Below are positions 45,839 through 58,465 of a DNA stretch of 64,000 nt, piece by piece. The translations under genes and the position numbers were made by a program. The first letter of the stretch is position 1; each line of letters starts with the position of its first letter. Under the pieces are notes generated by a model, which was given only the letters and a program-made list of their open reading frames with translations, was not told the origin of the DNA and made no database searches. This DNA comes from Utricularia gibba. Taxonomy: Eukaryota > Streptophyta > Magnoliopsida > Lamiales > Lentibulariaceae. Where the stretch lies: the NCBI GenBank assembly GCA_002189035.1, contig CM007990.1:124001-188000 (forward strand), in the 5' to 3' direction.

Positions 45839-47402
45839 TAAGGGAGAAAGGAAGGGCTCAAGTGCGACAAGAGACTGGGGCCTTGCCTCGCAGGGGAGTT
45901 TTATTACAATGAAGCAATACACAGTCAAGCTTCAAAAGTCAAGCTTTCCGGCTCGACAAATCATTAATCTTGGTACATCACACCTTTGACTGTCTTACCC
46001 TGCCGTGCTCGTGCTTCTTCCCTCTGGGACCCTCTTGCACTAAATAGTAAGAATGTTTATTTGAAGCTTGTCCGAGTGCGTATTGCGAGCTGTGGGCTTC
46101 AAATGCATCAGCACACTGTGGGAGCAAAAGGAAGGCTTATCGATTGTATTAACAACTTGGCCAAGAGGGTAGCAGCCCTGGCGACATTTCTGATCCTCTT
46201 GGTGCAGATCAGGTTTCCGGTAATCAAGTTAAACATGGGGTGGGATTGGAGAACCGTGTTGCTAACAGCAACGTTGTCCGTTTGTGGGAGGGATGGGCCA
46301 CGACGGTGCTGAGCTACGACCAGTCAGCAGTCCACTAGGAGCAGGAGGGGTATTCTAGTCTATTCTGTTCTATCGACAATATGTTACATCTTCAACACCC
46401 GGTCCCCGATGGCTTCTCGATTGGCCCAACTTCATGCGGACATGGTTTTTGACTCTCCATTCTTGTCTGAGTTTCATTCCAAAGTGTCTCTCTCCTCTGG
46501 TTCTGGAAAACAGTAGCCTGAGTGGATTCGAGATAACCCATCGATTCCACTATTCCCAACCTACTCATTTTTTTGTTCTTTGTTTTGGGCCGTGAGCCGG
46601 AGCCATGGTGCCCGACCCGTGTGGAATTCTTAGGCAAATTGCATGCCGAAATAGTCCCAACTGCTTCGTCAATGGAGAAAAGGGTGCTCAGTGTGGACTA
46701 CATTTTAAAAAAAGGTGGCGTCTTCTCTAGTTCCTAATGTGGTTAGCTAGTTTTTCCGGTCTTCTGGTTCTGAGCATGTAGTTGGAGGCTAAAGTCACAA
46801 CTTCATCTTTATTCTCTTCAGGAGCGGCTGGAATCTAAGACTGGGCTATACATGGAAACTTGCCCTCCCTGCCTGCCTCCAATGGGCAATGGGGCTGACT
46901 AACTTGTTTTTATGAATAGAATAGAATGATCCCTGCGCAGCCTCTCCATCCCCTCCAGGGCCCCTGCCCTCTGTCTTCACAGTCAACCTTCAATCAATGC
47001 CCATGGCCCCCGTTTTCAGAAACTACCCAGAAAATGAAGCGCAACCTTCATCAACACCAAATGTGATCACCCACAAGGCTGTTTGTCTCGAAACCCGAAG
47101 GCTGTTTGTGTGTCCTTTTTGAAGTTGGGGCACAGAGTTTGCAAGGCCAATCAACCCTCTTAAAGAGACAATGGATGACTGAGTAGACAACGCTTGGGGT
47201 TCTGGCCTCCATTATTACACAAAAACAACCGTCTATTATTCAAAAACAATATACAATAATCCCCATCCGTCGGATCATGTCATGCCTACCACCCTAAACA
47301 TCTGTCTGTAACAAAGAAAGAGATTCTGCGAATGTATACCAATATGATTTATCATATAATACAAATACTATTCTTTTGTAAATCACTATACCCCAGAATG
47401 TT
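45839..47402. other. intergenic region between two minus-strand genes
   Basis: PUB promoter and leader on the left, BLH 3' flank on the right. The plus-strand frame 45986-46312 and the minus frame 46392-46637 are not recognisable. Confidence 0.4.
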
Positions 47403-49650
47403 TTATTCCATCCCCATCGCGAAATCAGTGATGCTTTTCCGGGCGACGAACTCGGGCAGCAGCTGGGCGGAGAAGTTTTTCTGCCGCTGTAAGCTTAGGT
47501 TTTCGTACAGGCTCGTTGAATGCGGCGGGGCCGGGGAATTCATTAAACTGAATTCGCTGGTGCCTCCCATCTGGATGCGTTGATTCGGAATAAAACTCTG
47601 GTGGGCACCCTGGATGGAGATGTTCTCGCAGTGGGAATGTGGGAGGCCGAGTGTGAGCGAAACGCCGTTACCTGAATAAGCCGCCGGGGGGTACTGCTCC
47701 GTCGTGAAACGCCCCAGATCTCCGATTGAATAGGATCCGAACCCGCCGATGAAGTTGGTTGGGGCTCCGAGCAATGTGAACGCTGCTTCTCTGGCGATGC
47801 TGTTGTTATCTTCGTTTGTGGGCTCCGAGGCTAAGTTCATCGCCGGAATTGATCCCGGGGAGTGAAGAACGTCGCCGGCGGTTCTCAACTTCTTCGGACT
47901 CGCTTGCGCAATGCTTTCGAGGCCAGAGGAGGGTATTAGCTTAAACGCAGTGAAACTGTTCATCGGAGAAGTTACGGCGGTGGAAATCGAGGGATTCCGG
48001 AGAATTGGGCTTTCTTGCAAACTGGGTTTATTGCTCTGCTTCTCAGTCACCGGAGTCTTGGGTTGCGCCGCCGCTGATTTGGAGGTTGATTCATCGTTGT
48101 GTTCGTTTTTATCGTCGGACAAGTTACGCCCCTGCTCCCTCATTTCTTCCGTATACATCTCCTCCACCATCGGCTTCCACAGACGAACTCGAGCGTTGAT
48201 GAACCAATTCGACACCTGATTCCACATTATATTTCTCAAATTCACTCACACAAAACCCCAAACCCCTCAATGAATCTGATCAATCAATGGTCAATACCTG
48301 GCTCCTTGTGAGACCCGTTTGCTTAGCAAGCATCAGCTTATCAGAATCCTTGGGATACCTGGAGAAAAAATATATATATACTTGAGTTGAGAAGGAAAAC
48401 TGGAGGGCCGAATCCAATGACGTTTCTACTTACGGATGAAGAAAATGTTCGAAGAGCCAGGCACGGAGAACGGAGACGGATCGCTCCGGCAAGCCTCTCT
48501 GAGGTCTCCAAGCATTGTGCTGGATCATGCCGAGTTGCTGTAAAGCACGTTGCTGACGAATTTGATTGTCGACGTATTTGAGCCTTGAGCCCTCTGTTTT
48601 CCCATCAACGTTGTCCTCTTCGCCTAAGGTTCTGCTAGCAGTGCGAATTTGGTGAAGTATTGCGTCCTTTAGGCATCGGAATTGCTTTGAAATTGTCTGT
48701 AACGCTAGAGCTGTGTAGCTCTTGGCGGAGCCAATGCCGGCGTTTTGCTCGAACCATGAGATGACGCTCTGCATTTGGTGATGGTAATGTCGGTATCTCT
48801 GGTCGACCTGATGAACAAAAAGGTAAATTAATTTGAGAGATGGAGGGGGAAGAAGACGTCACTCGGTATCGTACCTCATCAAGCATATTGACAAGTTTGG
48901 CTTTCTTCATTTGAATTTCTTGTCGTTCTGCGGTGGTCAGATCGGAGTCACGTTTACTGCTGCCTTCCCCGCCACTTGGGCCATCGCCAGTGGTTGCAGC
49001 CACGGTAGCACCGGAGGAGGAATCTCCGAGGTTCTTGGCGTGAACATCATTACTGAATGGGGTCTTCGAGGACTCGGAGACGTTTTTGGTGCCTTTTCCG
49101 ACGTTGACAACTTCGTCGAGAAGCTCCTGGGCTGCCTTGAGATACTTGGAACTGAACAGTACGCTCTGAACCCCGGTGACGCCGTTAGAAACGGCGGAGG
49201 CGGAAGATGGGGACCCACCGGAGACTCTCAATTCGTCACCACCACCGCCGTAGCCATGCGGCTGCTGGGAAGATAAGCTCAACGATAAACCTTGCTGAGC
49301 GCGCGTGACGTCACGCGTCGCCGCGAGGTCGGCTTGTAGGTTGTAAAGATTATACGGGAAGAACCCGTAAGGCGCCGATATATCCTTCTCCTGATGCGAC
49401 ACCGGCCCATGGAGTGGGACTCCTGCGAAAGTCTGTGTCTGCGACGGCGGTGCGTTGGCGAGGCTACGGCCGTCCCCGCCGCCGAGTTCAAGAACACAAA
49501 GTTGTTGCCAGGCTGTTGCTGCTGCGTCGGTGTCGACGCCGGGTGTTGATTATCTGAATAACCGGCATAAGCGGGGTTCATCAGAATCAGCGTCTGCAAC
49601 CCATCTCCGCCGCTTTGAATCTCCGAGTTCCCATGAAAATACCCCGCCAT
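47403..49650 (-). CDS. BEL1-like homeodomain protein (BLH1-like), frameshift in exon 1
   Basis: TALE homeodomain transcription factor that pairs with KNOX proteins. Exons are 49650-48875, 48807-48434, 48358-48298 and 48215-47403. The N-terminus [12 protein letters not shown] and LQTLILMNP matches BLH1-type proteins; a ZIBEL motif (GLSLSLSSQ), the SKY box ([15 protein letters not shown]), the BELL domain ([19 protein letters not shown]), the homeodomain ([31 protein letters not shown]) and a C-terminal ZIBEL (VSLTLGLPH) follow in order. Near 49475, NNFVFLNSA is in one frame and [19 protein letters not shown] in the next. A fifth G in the GGGG run restores continuity, for about 674 aa. An internal ATG at 49402 could give an N-terminally shortened protein that keeps all domains. 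Confidence 0.92.
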
Positions 49651-52600
49651 CGACCTCGGGAAAAACCACCACCTAACAACGGTTTCAAAACCAAATCAAA
49701 CCGCAAAACATAAAGGAAGAAAGAACAACAAAACACAAGATCAGAGCACATACAGCAGCGTGAACAGTTAACTGCACCTTCTCAAACCCAGGTCATCATT
49801 TCTTCTTCGCTGCAAGAAAAGCTGCAAACTTTGACTTCTCCCAAACCTGAAAATCTCGATTTCAAAAAGCCATCCAAAAAAAGTGGCCAAAACCAGGGGA
49901 AAGAAAACGAACAAGTAACACCCCAAATAAACTTCAAACTCGAAAAAAAGAAGAAAGTTGTTACTGTGTAATTCAGGAAAGGAAGATTGAGTGACCAGAA
50001 AGCGATTGGTTAAGCTAATTCAATTAGCATCCACGTGTTCCATAGATGAATCCTCATGGCTACTCAAGAACTACACCAGAACAAGATGCCTAGACTTACG
50101 AAAGCTAGCTATTTCTAGTAAATCTGCGAAGACAGAAGCCACAGATAGCTACAAGATTCACTCAAGAGTGCTGTGAGGAGAAGAAACTCAAGAATCCATA
50201 GCTTTCTGCAACTCTCTTTACCTTAAACTCTTGTTGGGTAAACAGCGGAAGAAAAGGAGAAGAAGATGATGAGAGAGATGGAGCTAAAAGACATGGAAAG
50301 AAAGAAAGATACCCATCTTTATGCACTCATTTATCCACACAAATTCCATCATTTCTCCCCTCACTTTCTTCAAAACAACAACAAAAATAAAACATCAAAA
50401 GCTACTGCCGTCAAAATCTTAACCTCTGAGAAAAACCTTGACCTCAGTCAAGGTAAAATTCCCTTAGGACAAGGACTAGGCCTGCCATCTTCGTAAAAAA
50501 AATGATCTTGTTGTTCATCCATTGTACTACTGTGTGTGCTCGGCCCATCCCTGCTGCTTTCAATATCAATAGGTACCCACATGAACCGAGTTTGCTGCAA
50601 TATTTTAAATACACAACACATGACACTGGGTTGTTGTTGATGTTGTGAAAGCAGAAAGCAAAAGAATCATAAGACGTCTCTTTCTTTGTGTTTCCAGTTT
50701 GCATAGAAACGCCATTATCAAAGTTGTGTCAGAAGATTCATCATGCAAACAAAACATCTGGGAACTACGAGGATACGTCAATTTCCCAGTTACCAGGCCG
50801 TACGCCCCCCCCAGTGAATTTTACCTTACTCCTCCCAATTCAAAATTCTACCCTCCAAAATTACACATGAAAATCCCCTCATTCTCCAATTTTCTTTCGG
50901 ATTGAAACTGTTTCTGTAAAATAATTCGCCTCTTCTGTTTGTCAAAATAGTTTAAATAGACGAAAGCCTTGCGTACTCTTCTTTACCCAGAACAAAATGA
51001 AAAAACATGTTTTTTTATTATGAAAAAATAATTTTTTTTCAAAGTTTGTTTTTGCTTACCAAGATGGAGTGGTGGGATGGGAGGGTCCCCCGGCTCCAAT
51101 TATTGCATCCTTTTCCTTTGGATTTTTCTTACGAATATTATAATATTTAAATTGGGGGATTTGAAGCTACGGTGTATTTGTGTGGTGGATGACAGAGTTT
51201 GCAGATAACGCAATTTAAAGTTGTCGAGGGACGCGGGACCAACTGCCATCAAACCTATTAAATCTAATTCTAAATTTTAGGTCCCGCTGCCAAGCCGTTT
51301 TATCCCTCCCCGATTTACAAAAATACAGGATAAATATAAAACGGCGTCGTACTACAAAAATCTCAAAATTAAAAAAACAAAAAACGCACAATATTCTCAT
51401 CTTTGTATTTTCCGTTTGAAGAAGTATTAATAAAAAAAATTGAGGTGGGGCCTTTTGGGGGCGAACCAGACGGGGCCCACCAGCGTGCCTATTGGTCAAT
51501 GACTTGAGGGCCACTTTCTTTTTGGCGTAAACACCAATTAGCAGCGGAGCGAATAATTAATTTGCTTTGGGTTTAAATACCATGATCGAATCATCGAAAC
51601 CATGCCCCCGTTTGTGCTCGATGTGGTTTCACGAGAAGAGGGGAGGCTGGCTGGCTGGCTGGCTGGCTGGCTGATCCCCCTTTCCAAGATTCGGTGCATC
51701 ATACGCTTTTCAATCCTGCCTACAATGTGCTCTCCGCTTTGTTGCATACACAGATGCCATTCTCTACCTACGAAGAAGAAGCATCGCAGCAGATTTCGAC
51801 TAATAATTACGGTGTAGCGGATGAAAACACCGTGAAATTTCTACAAGGGGAAAATACAAAATTACAGGGACATAGAAATAGTGAAAAGGCAGAAGCTACT
51901 GGGGCGCAGTGAATGCAGGCACGTGCTAACTCTTGAGTTGATGAATGAATATACATACATACATACATGCACTTAAATTTCCTTTTAGAATACTTTTTTT
52001 GTAGTACTTTTAATTGGAAGCCTTTTATTTATTAAGGTAAAAAAGTTGTTGATGACTGACGAAAATACTTCTTCGCTCCAGTCCACTGGAGAGTCGAGGA
52101 GGGTGTTGGACGGGGCAACGACGCGGGTCGGGTGGATGGGTGGGTGGGGCGAGCAATCATCTTATTTTGGATCCTCTCGGCAGCCGTGAAAGTGTGGGTG
52201 ATAAGTTGGGCCCCACCGGGCCCGGCCCAATAGTAGGAAAAGTAGAAAAAACGGAGACACAAGTCAAGAAAGCGGCCAATGGGAAGGCAGCCGTGTACCC
52301 GGCGAGCAACTGCCTTTTCTATTTATTGCGCCGTGGCTCCTACAGTCACTGTCGGCAGGCCAGGTTTCTAGACGCCATTGGTCCACGTCGCCCGTGACGT
52401 TTTACTTGGAAATCGCCAACAAACGGAGACCCGGTCCGAGCTTGAATTTTCGCATCGACATTATGGGATCGGGTCTTGCTGTCCCGACGCGATCAATCAT
52501 TGGGTTGGATTGACTCCGTCGGGTGGGAGTGCGCGCATCAACTTCACCTGCCAATCAATCCTCTGCCTTCCTCGTGAGTTCAGATTGCTCTGTCAAATGA

Positions 52601-53994
52601 ACCCACCATGCAACTGCTAACTGGTTTAAGAAATGGTGGAGGAACGGCCACACCACGGGGGGCAACGTGGCCCTCGCCTCATCCTACAACACACAGCAGG
52701 AACGCTCTGACAATCTGACCCTGGCCTTCATTGATTAATGTAACACCCCGCTTTTCCAATATCAAATCGCAAGAGTTGCCGTGGTGGTTGTGTTCTGAGC
52801 AATTAGTGTGGCTCCTGAAATGTACAGGGATTTTGATGGAGATTTGTCGCGCCATTCAAGAAAAAATCATGTGTGAGTTAGATAGAGAGAAGGGAGGAGG
52901 AGGAGGAGCATCATCCATCCATGGGGGTTATCACTATCAGTCCCAATAAAAGTACACAAACATGTCCTCAACAGCCACCCAACCAAATCACTCCAATTCA
53001 ATACTTGTCACTTATGACGTTGAAATGTTTGATTGCTTCTCATTCATATCCGAACAAATAGGCATTTCTACTCTTTTCTTCCAAAGTTTAAAGGCATCTG
53101 CAGCAATGGCGGAACAAGGCATCAAGAACTATCTGTGCTTTTGATGTGCTCCACTGGGCATACGTGGGTATTTGCAGACCTAAAAAAAGGAATCACATTC
53201 AAAAACCCAATTTCAGGTGAATAAGAATGGGGATGGAAGAGGGATGTATGTTTGGGGTCTCCTACCCCTTATAAGGGACTGCACTCTCAATTCTGAGCTT
53301 GAAAAGTAGTGGATTGTGACCTTAAAGATGTGTCCCTTGGGTGCACACTCTGCCCATCCCAATAAAAATAATGGTAACAATCATGCAATGAAAAGATAGA
53401 AAAGAAAACCACTTGCAACAAAGACGTACGGTCAAACCTACCCTTTTTGTGTTTTCTACACTATAAACAAGTTTTTATTCTTTCTTTAATTATAGATTTA
53501 CTATTTTTATTTTCACGATGGGATGAGATTTCGTTTCTTTTTTCTTTTTTGTTTTCTTGGGTGCTAACGACGGTTACTTGGAACGAACACAAGTTTATGG
53601 GTGGTAGTTTATGTGCTCCAGGAAGGATTCGGTCTCCATCATGGAATTAGTGTGTGCGCATCGCTCGTATCAGCCCACTAATGGGTGGGCCTTCTCATAG
53701 GCCTCCAGGATGGAATTCGTGACCATGTTTCATAGCCCAATAATTAAAATGGCGAATAGCGATTGGTTTTTTTCTTTTTTTTTTTTTGGTTGTTAATTTT
53801 ATGTGTACTTCGACCATCTCTATGGGTTGGATGTCTACGATTGCCTTGCGGAAGAAGCCGACGATGGTGAAGCACAAGTCCCAGCAGAAAAAGCCCAAAA
53901 ATGGAGGTAGATTTCAAACTTAACTTTATTTTCATCCATGTGATATTGTTGTGGATTTTTTTACTTTGAACTCAACTCAAAGTCCGTGTTCTAG
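49651..53994. other. 4.3-kb gene-poor region
   Basis: Starts with the BLH promoter and leader (minus strand, up to about 50260). No recognised gene follows. It has (GGCT)n at 51645-51673 and (ACAT)n at 51950-51968. A short plus-strand frame at 53801-53906 ends in a good donor (GGAG|GTAGAT) and could be an upstream exon of the next gene, but its phase does not fit. Confidence 0.45.
51645..51673. repeat. (GGCT)n microsatellite
   Basis: About seven GGCT units. A shorter array of the same motif is at 23361-23379. Confidence 0.9.
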
Positions 53995-55551
53995 AATGCA
54001 TTGAGTGATATATTCGAGTTTATTCCCCCCAGTTCAGAGGATTCTTGAATCAGAGTACGTATATATGTATATTTTTTTCATATTCAGTGATGCAACTTCT
54101 TTGGTTGTATTATTTCTTGTTACAGGAATTGTCAGGGCAATTGGTTTCGTTGATGGCATATATATTTAATGCCAGGACCCGTCAAGCAAGTGCTGTGCGA
54201 TTGACAGCATTCTACTTTTTGGATCTCGTGTTCATTTTTCAGCATATGCAAAACCGGTATGCTTAATTGATCAGGTTTTGCACGTGGATGATGAATGCCG
54301 TCATATTTCTATTTCACTTCTACTTGGAGGCAACTGTTACGGTGGATTTTTTTGTCCAAAGCTATTGAGATGCCTTCCTGAAGAACCAGATATTAGAGGA
54401 CAGAACTCGAATACTTGATGGATTGCAACGATTTCTCTTCAATGTAGTGAAACACTGTTGAAAGGAGAAAAAAAGAAAGTGATAAATCAGTAGAGGAAAA
54501 GGTTTTCTTATCACCTTACTCTCTCAGCTCCAGTTCCTTCAGGTACTGGAGCAGAATTTTGGTGAATTCCACTATGAATGTCCTCTGCCACTATAGGCAG
54601 AAATGATGATGATTTCTTTCTGGTCATATTCTCTTCATTTGTTGTTACGCAGATGATTCCCCTGATAAAGCGTTGAATTTGATAGCTTTCAAGAGCATTA
54701 CCGATGATGTGCCCGTCATTGGTGACAATAATCTTCTTTCAAGATGTTGGAGAAATTAGTCGTTCATCAAATACCATCTCAATGTTTAACTCTTTATTTT
54801 CCAGTGACTTCGATCAGCTGTTTTTGGTCCTGTGCTATTGCATCCCCTTAAAATGAAGAGTTTTTCTTGCTTTGCTCCAGTAGTATAAACTACATGTGCA
54901 CAGGTTACTCGCGCTTTCCTCGGATTGCTCGTCACATTAGACTCAAAACCAACGGGGGATTCAAGTCACTACAGAGAATTGATAAGCAATAGCCTTCCAC
55001 AGTACCTGATCGACGGCGTGTCTGTGAGTGCCTTTTTTATTCCCACATTAGTTTCTCCAGCTGCTATTTCCTGATCTCTGCTCAGGTTACTTAATATTAC
55101 ACGAGCCTTTAGCCTTATGCTTTGATGCAGGAGTTCGGTGAAGTTTACATTGAGTGGGAGCCTTCCACCCTCAGCTGATTCCCCGGCTGAATATTCCCTT
55201 ATGCTGCGTTGCATCCTTTCCCTACTCCTCTACGTCTGCAAAGATGCAAGGGTGCTAAAAATCCTCGTGTCTTGGTTACACACCAGCGAGCTGGAGTCCA
55301 TGCTGCAAAATCTGCTCAGTTTTCTGGTATTATACACTGTGTGTGCCTTTTTTTAATCCCTGAAGTCCTAACATAAGGCTTTTGGCCCCCTCTTACAGCC
55401 TGTGTTCCCCCCTTGGGAGATTCGACCAATTAAGATCGATAATCGCACAGAGGGAGCGGCTGAAACAAGGTGGTTGTTAGGGGAGAGGTCCCTCCATGCC
55501 TTTGAATTCGTTCGTTGTTCGGTTGCTTGGGACCCAAGCAAGTTATCGTAG
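53995..55551 (+). pseudogene. unidentified multi-exon gene with several broken frames
   Basis: Exon-like blocks with canonical borders: 53995-54058 (NALSDIFEF then, one frame off, PPVQRILESEY), 54126 to about 54430 (ELSGQLVSLMAYIFNARTRQ..., DQVLHVDDECRHISIS, RILDGLQRFLFNVV), about 54656-54720 (DSPDKALNLIAFKS), 54904-55023 (VTRAFLGLLVTLDSKPTG), 55131-55326 (KFTLSGSLPPSADSPA, LSLLLYVCKDARVLKILVS) and 55399-55551 (PVFPPWEIRPIKIDN ... ending in TAG). Leucine-rich helical segments suggest an ARM/HEAT-like alpha solenoid, but I do not recognise the family. At least three one-base frame changes are needed, some not at G/C runs, so genuine decay is likelier here than in the other genes. Confidence 0.5.
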
Positions 55552-55773
55552 ACAATCTGACGTGTCGTTTATGATTTCGGAGATTTGAAATAATCCGAGT
55601 AATTTCCGCAACGTAGCGGGGAAATTCAGATGTGGCCGCGCGGCTGCTTTCTTAAAGACCCTCTGTGCACCGCCTTACTGTGTATATGATGCAATCGTAA
55701 CCCTCCTCGTTCATCCCCTACCCAGCATTTCCGAATTCGTAGCGCCGGCCTCCGCAGCTACCTTGCTCGATCA

Positions 55774-56616
55774 ATGTCTGCGGCCGGCGGCATGTTTCTA
55801 GGCGGCGGTTTTGATTTCCCGGTGTTTTTCTTCGAGGGAGAACAGGAGATGTACGTCGGAGATGTGAGTATAAGTCCGTCAGTTGAGTACAAGTCTTTCC
55901 AGTTTACGATCAGCCGCAAGATCGGGGTTTCGCCTAACCAAATCTCGATATATCTCGTTGACCGGAGGAAAAATCCTAAACCTCCGTTCTCGGAGGCGCG
56001 GAGGAAGTTACCGATCACAGGAAAAGTCGACTTCGGTTCGATTTGTCGACACGTAGGGTGTTTCTTTCTCGTCGTGCTGAAAAGAACTCGAAAGTTTAGA
56101 AACCGGAGGGAGAAGACTGCGAGCGCCTTCGAGTTTGATGATATTTCCTCGGAATACAACTTCCCGCAGATCCTCATTCTGGATGAGGATGACCAGGCGA
56201 CCGCGGCCGCGGCGCAGTCGATGCAGAACGCTTCGCGCGATCGAATGCAGACACTGGTGGTTGAGAGGGAGAATCAACGAATGGGGAGGCGCGAGTTGGG
56301 TTTGAACCATCCTGAGCATACTCTCCACGACAGACTCAGCCACCACTCTGTTCCATGTCCAGGTCTGATCAGCAACCATCCGATTCAAGCTCAACCGATG
56401 CAGAACCAGTTTTCAAGAATCGTCAAAATGCCCAGGGTTTTCTGCGCAGAATGCGCAGATTCATCCGGGGAGACGACGCCGTTCCATCCTTGCGCAAACG
56501 ACTCAATACTCCTAGGGCACCACAAGTCAATGTTCGGGCCAATAACACAGCCTACTCCCCAGGTTTCTTCAGATGCCGTTCTCTACCCCTCTCTCTTCTC
56601 TCCTGCAGCCGAATGA
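55774..56616 (+). CDS. plant protein of unknown function, DUF7138 type
   Basis: Intronless, 280 aa. The N-terminal half (FPVFFFEGEQEMYVGDVSISPSVEYKSFQ, then KIGVSPNQISIYLVDRRK, LPITGKVDFGSI and CFFLVVLKRTRK) is the conserved domain I recall as DUF7138 in plant proteins, with a ubiquitin-like alternation of strands and a helix. No enzymatic motif is visible. The C-terminal half is low-complexity, rich in Gln, His and Pro, and contains FCAECADSSGETTPFHPCAND with spaced cysteines. The role is unknown. The start at 55774 is the first ATG and fits the family. Confidence 0.75.
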   Translation: MSAAGGMFLGGGFDFPVFFFEGEQEMYVGDVSISPSVEYKSFQFTISRKIGVSPNQISIYLVDRRKNPKPPFSEARRKLPITGKVDFGSICRHVGCFFLVVLKRTRKFRNRREKTASAFEFDDISSEYNFPQILILDEDDQATAAAAQSMQNASRDRMQTLVVERENQRMGRRELGLNHPEHTLHDRLSHHSVPCPGLISNHPIQAQPMQNQFSRIVKMPRVFCAECADSSGETTPFHPCANDSILLGHHKSMFGPITQPTPQVSSDAVLYPSLFSPAAE

Positions 56617-56919
56617 ACCTTCTCAGCCGCCCCCATCTTTCTGCCTTGGTTTATTCGTCCTCTTCATTGATAAATAAAACGGCTAATGCTGGGATTAGAG
56701 CTCATACATATAGTTCCGGAGATGTTTAAAAATTGAAGAACTTTCTGTGGTTGTGATCTGGGAACGGATTTCTCATCCTTGCTGATTTGTACATTCTGAA
56801 ACCTGATATTAGCTTTGGGGCTCTTAGTTACCCCTTAAGGATCTAACATCTTCTTTGTGTTTGCAAATACTACAGTCGTGTTGATTCTGGTTCAGGAGCA
56901 TGCACCATTGGAGCTTAGG
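56617..56919. other. intergenic spacer
   Basis: 3' flank of the DUF7138-type gene and of the PPR relic; no feature seen. Confidence 0.4.
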
Positions 56920-58200
56920 CTGGTAAAACAACGATCTTAGTGGCCCTAACCAGTGGACAGAGGAAAATCGTGGGGTGGAACTTTGGCGGGTAGCTGAAGG
57001 ACCAAATGGATGGTACATTCATCAGGCCTGAGATTTCTCCGGCCATTTTCTGCAGAAGCTCAGCTACCTTGGGAGCATCATCCCAGTCGTGGGTGTGTCG
57101 AAGATGACTACACCAGGAAAGCAACCACTCCTCCATCCCAGCAAACAGATCATAAGCACAGTCCAGTCGCCTAGCCTTGCCAAGACCATCAACCATGATA
57201 CCATATGTAACGGCAGACGGAACTAGGCCCAAGCGGGGATCCTCTCAAGCAACTCATAAGCGGGGAATTAACATGGTTGATATTCAGAGTTCTGAACAAG
57301 TCCAATGCATCCATCAATTATGAATAGTGGGATGCAAACCCTTTTCAGGAATTGGGTCCAACAAACCCCTTGCATCATCTGTTTTCCCGTTTCTGCACTT
57401 GAGATCCATCAGAATATTGAGCGACAAGGTGGTGGGTTGAAGGCCTCGATCCAGCGCCTGATGGAAAAAAAGCTTTCGCTTGCTCCCAATTACCCATCAC
57501 GCAGAAACCATGGATCAACGCATTGTATGCCGTCATGTCTGGTGAAATCCATCTGCGGACCTTCTCATGAGACAATCCTCATCAAACCCTTCTTACAAAC
57601 ACCGTGAATGAGACCAATGTAATACGACAAATTAGGGGTATAACTGAGCTCAGAAACCAAGCTTCCATTCGGATTTGCCTCAGCATCTCTCGCATATTTC
57701 AAACCACGCACGTCCCTCTAGTCAAAATCCCCCAGGGAAGTGTATTTGCAGACGTTCCCGTATGAATGCCTCTGTGAAGCAACAAAACCGCATCTCCATA
57801 CTTACCTTACAGAAACAGCTCCATAGCAAAGAGGATGATAACCCCTGTTCAAAATAGAAATTGAGCAAAATGTTCATCTCGATGAGATTAGGGGAATAAC
57901 CAGCATCCACCATTCCATCGAAGATAGAAAATAGCTCCGGGTACTTCTTAGCATATCTTACAAGCCGCATCCCATCTACTTGGCCGCGTTCCTCTGGATC
58001 CTTGTCCTTTTTGACACGAACCTCAAGTGGGTTCTTGGACAGGATCCTCGCAGTGGAAGGAGTATCGCTCCCATTTCGAGGAATTATAAAAAAGGGATGA
58101 AAGTCTAACCCTCTCCACCCTGAAGAGCAATTGTTCTGGAAAACATGCTGAAAGACTTCCCGGCAAGAACGCAGATTCTGCAACATTCAACGGGTTCTCA
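56920..58200 (-). pseudogene. truncated, frameshifted PPR relic
   Basis: Minus-strand remnant of the PPR gene next to it. The N-terminus is clear (FIIPRNGSDTPSTARIL, RYAKKYPELFSIFDGMVDAG, SPNLIEMNILLNFY), then the frame breaks. Later pieces match in scattered frames: NALIHGFCVMGNWEQAKAFF near 57500, and TYGIMVDGLGKARRLDCAYDLFAGMEE near 57150. The whole is about 1.3 kb against 2.1 kb for the intact gene, with several stops and internal deletions. Unlike the single-base breaks elsewhere in the window, this is a true decayed copy. Confidence 0.88.
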
Positions 58201-58465
58201 AGCAGAACCATTCCTACGATCATTTCACTTCGCGATGCAGCGAGCAATCAAATCTTTCCATCTCTTCAGATCGGCTCCGACGCATTGAAATTGCTAATGT
58301 GGGCCTAACAATAAACTGGGGCCCAAATTACTACAAGCCGACTCACTCACATAGGCCCAATTAACGCAAATGAGCAAATGTATCCTCAATGGAGAAACCC
58401 CAGTTAAATTCGCTGCGGTTTTCCACACAGATGCTACAACAAGAAGATGATGATGCCTGCCGGTG

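Noticed and set aside
45986-46312. 108-codon plus-strand frame upstream of the PUB gene
   Set aside because: No conserved features; it lies in the PUB promoter side and has no splice or promoter support.
53801-53906. Candidate first exon of the unidentified gene
   Set aside because: It has an ATG and a good donor, but its phase does not match the next block in any open frame.
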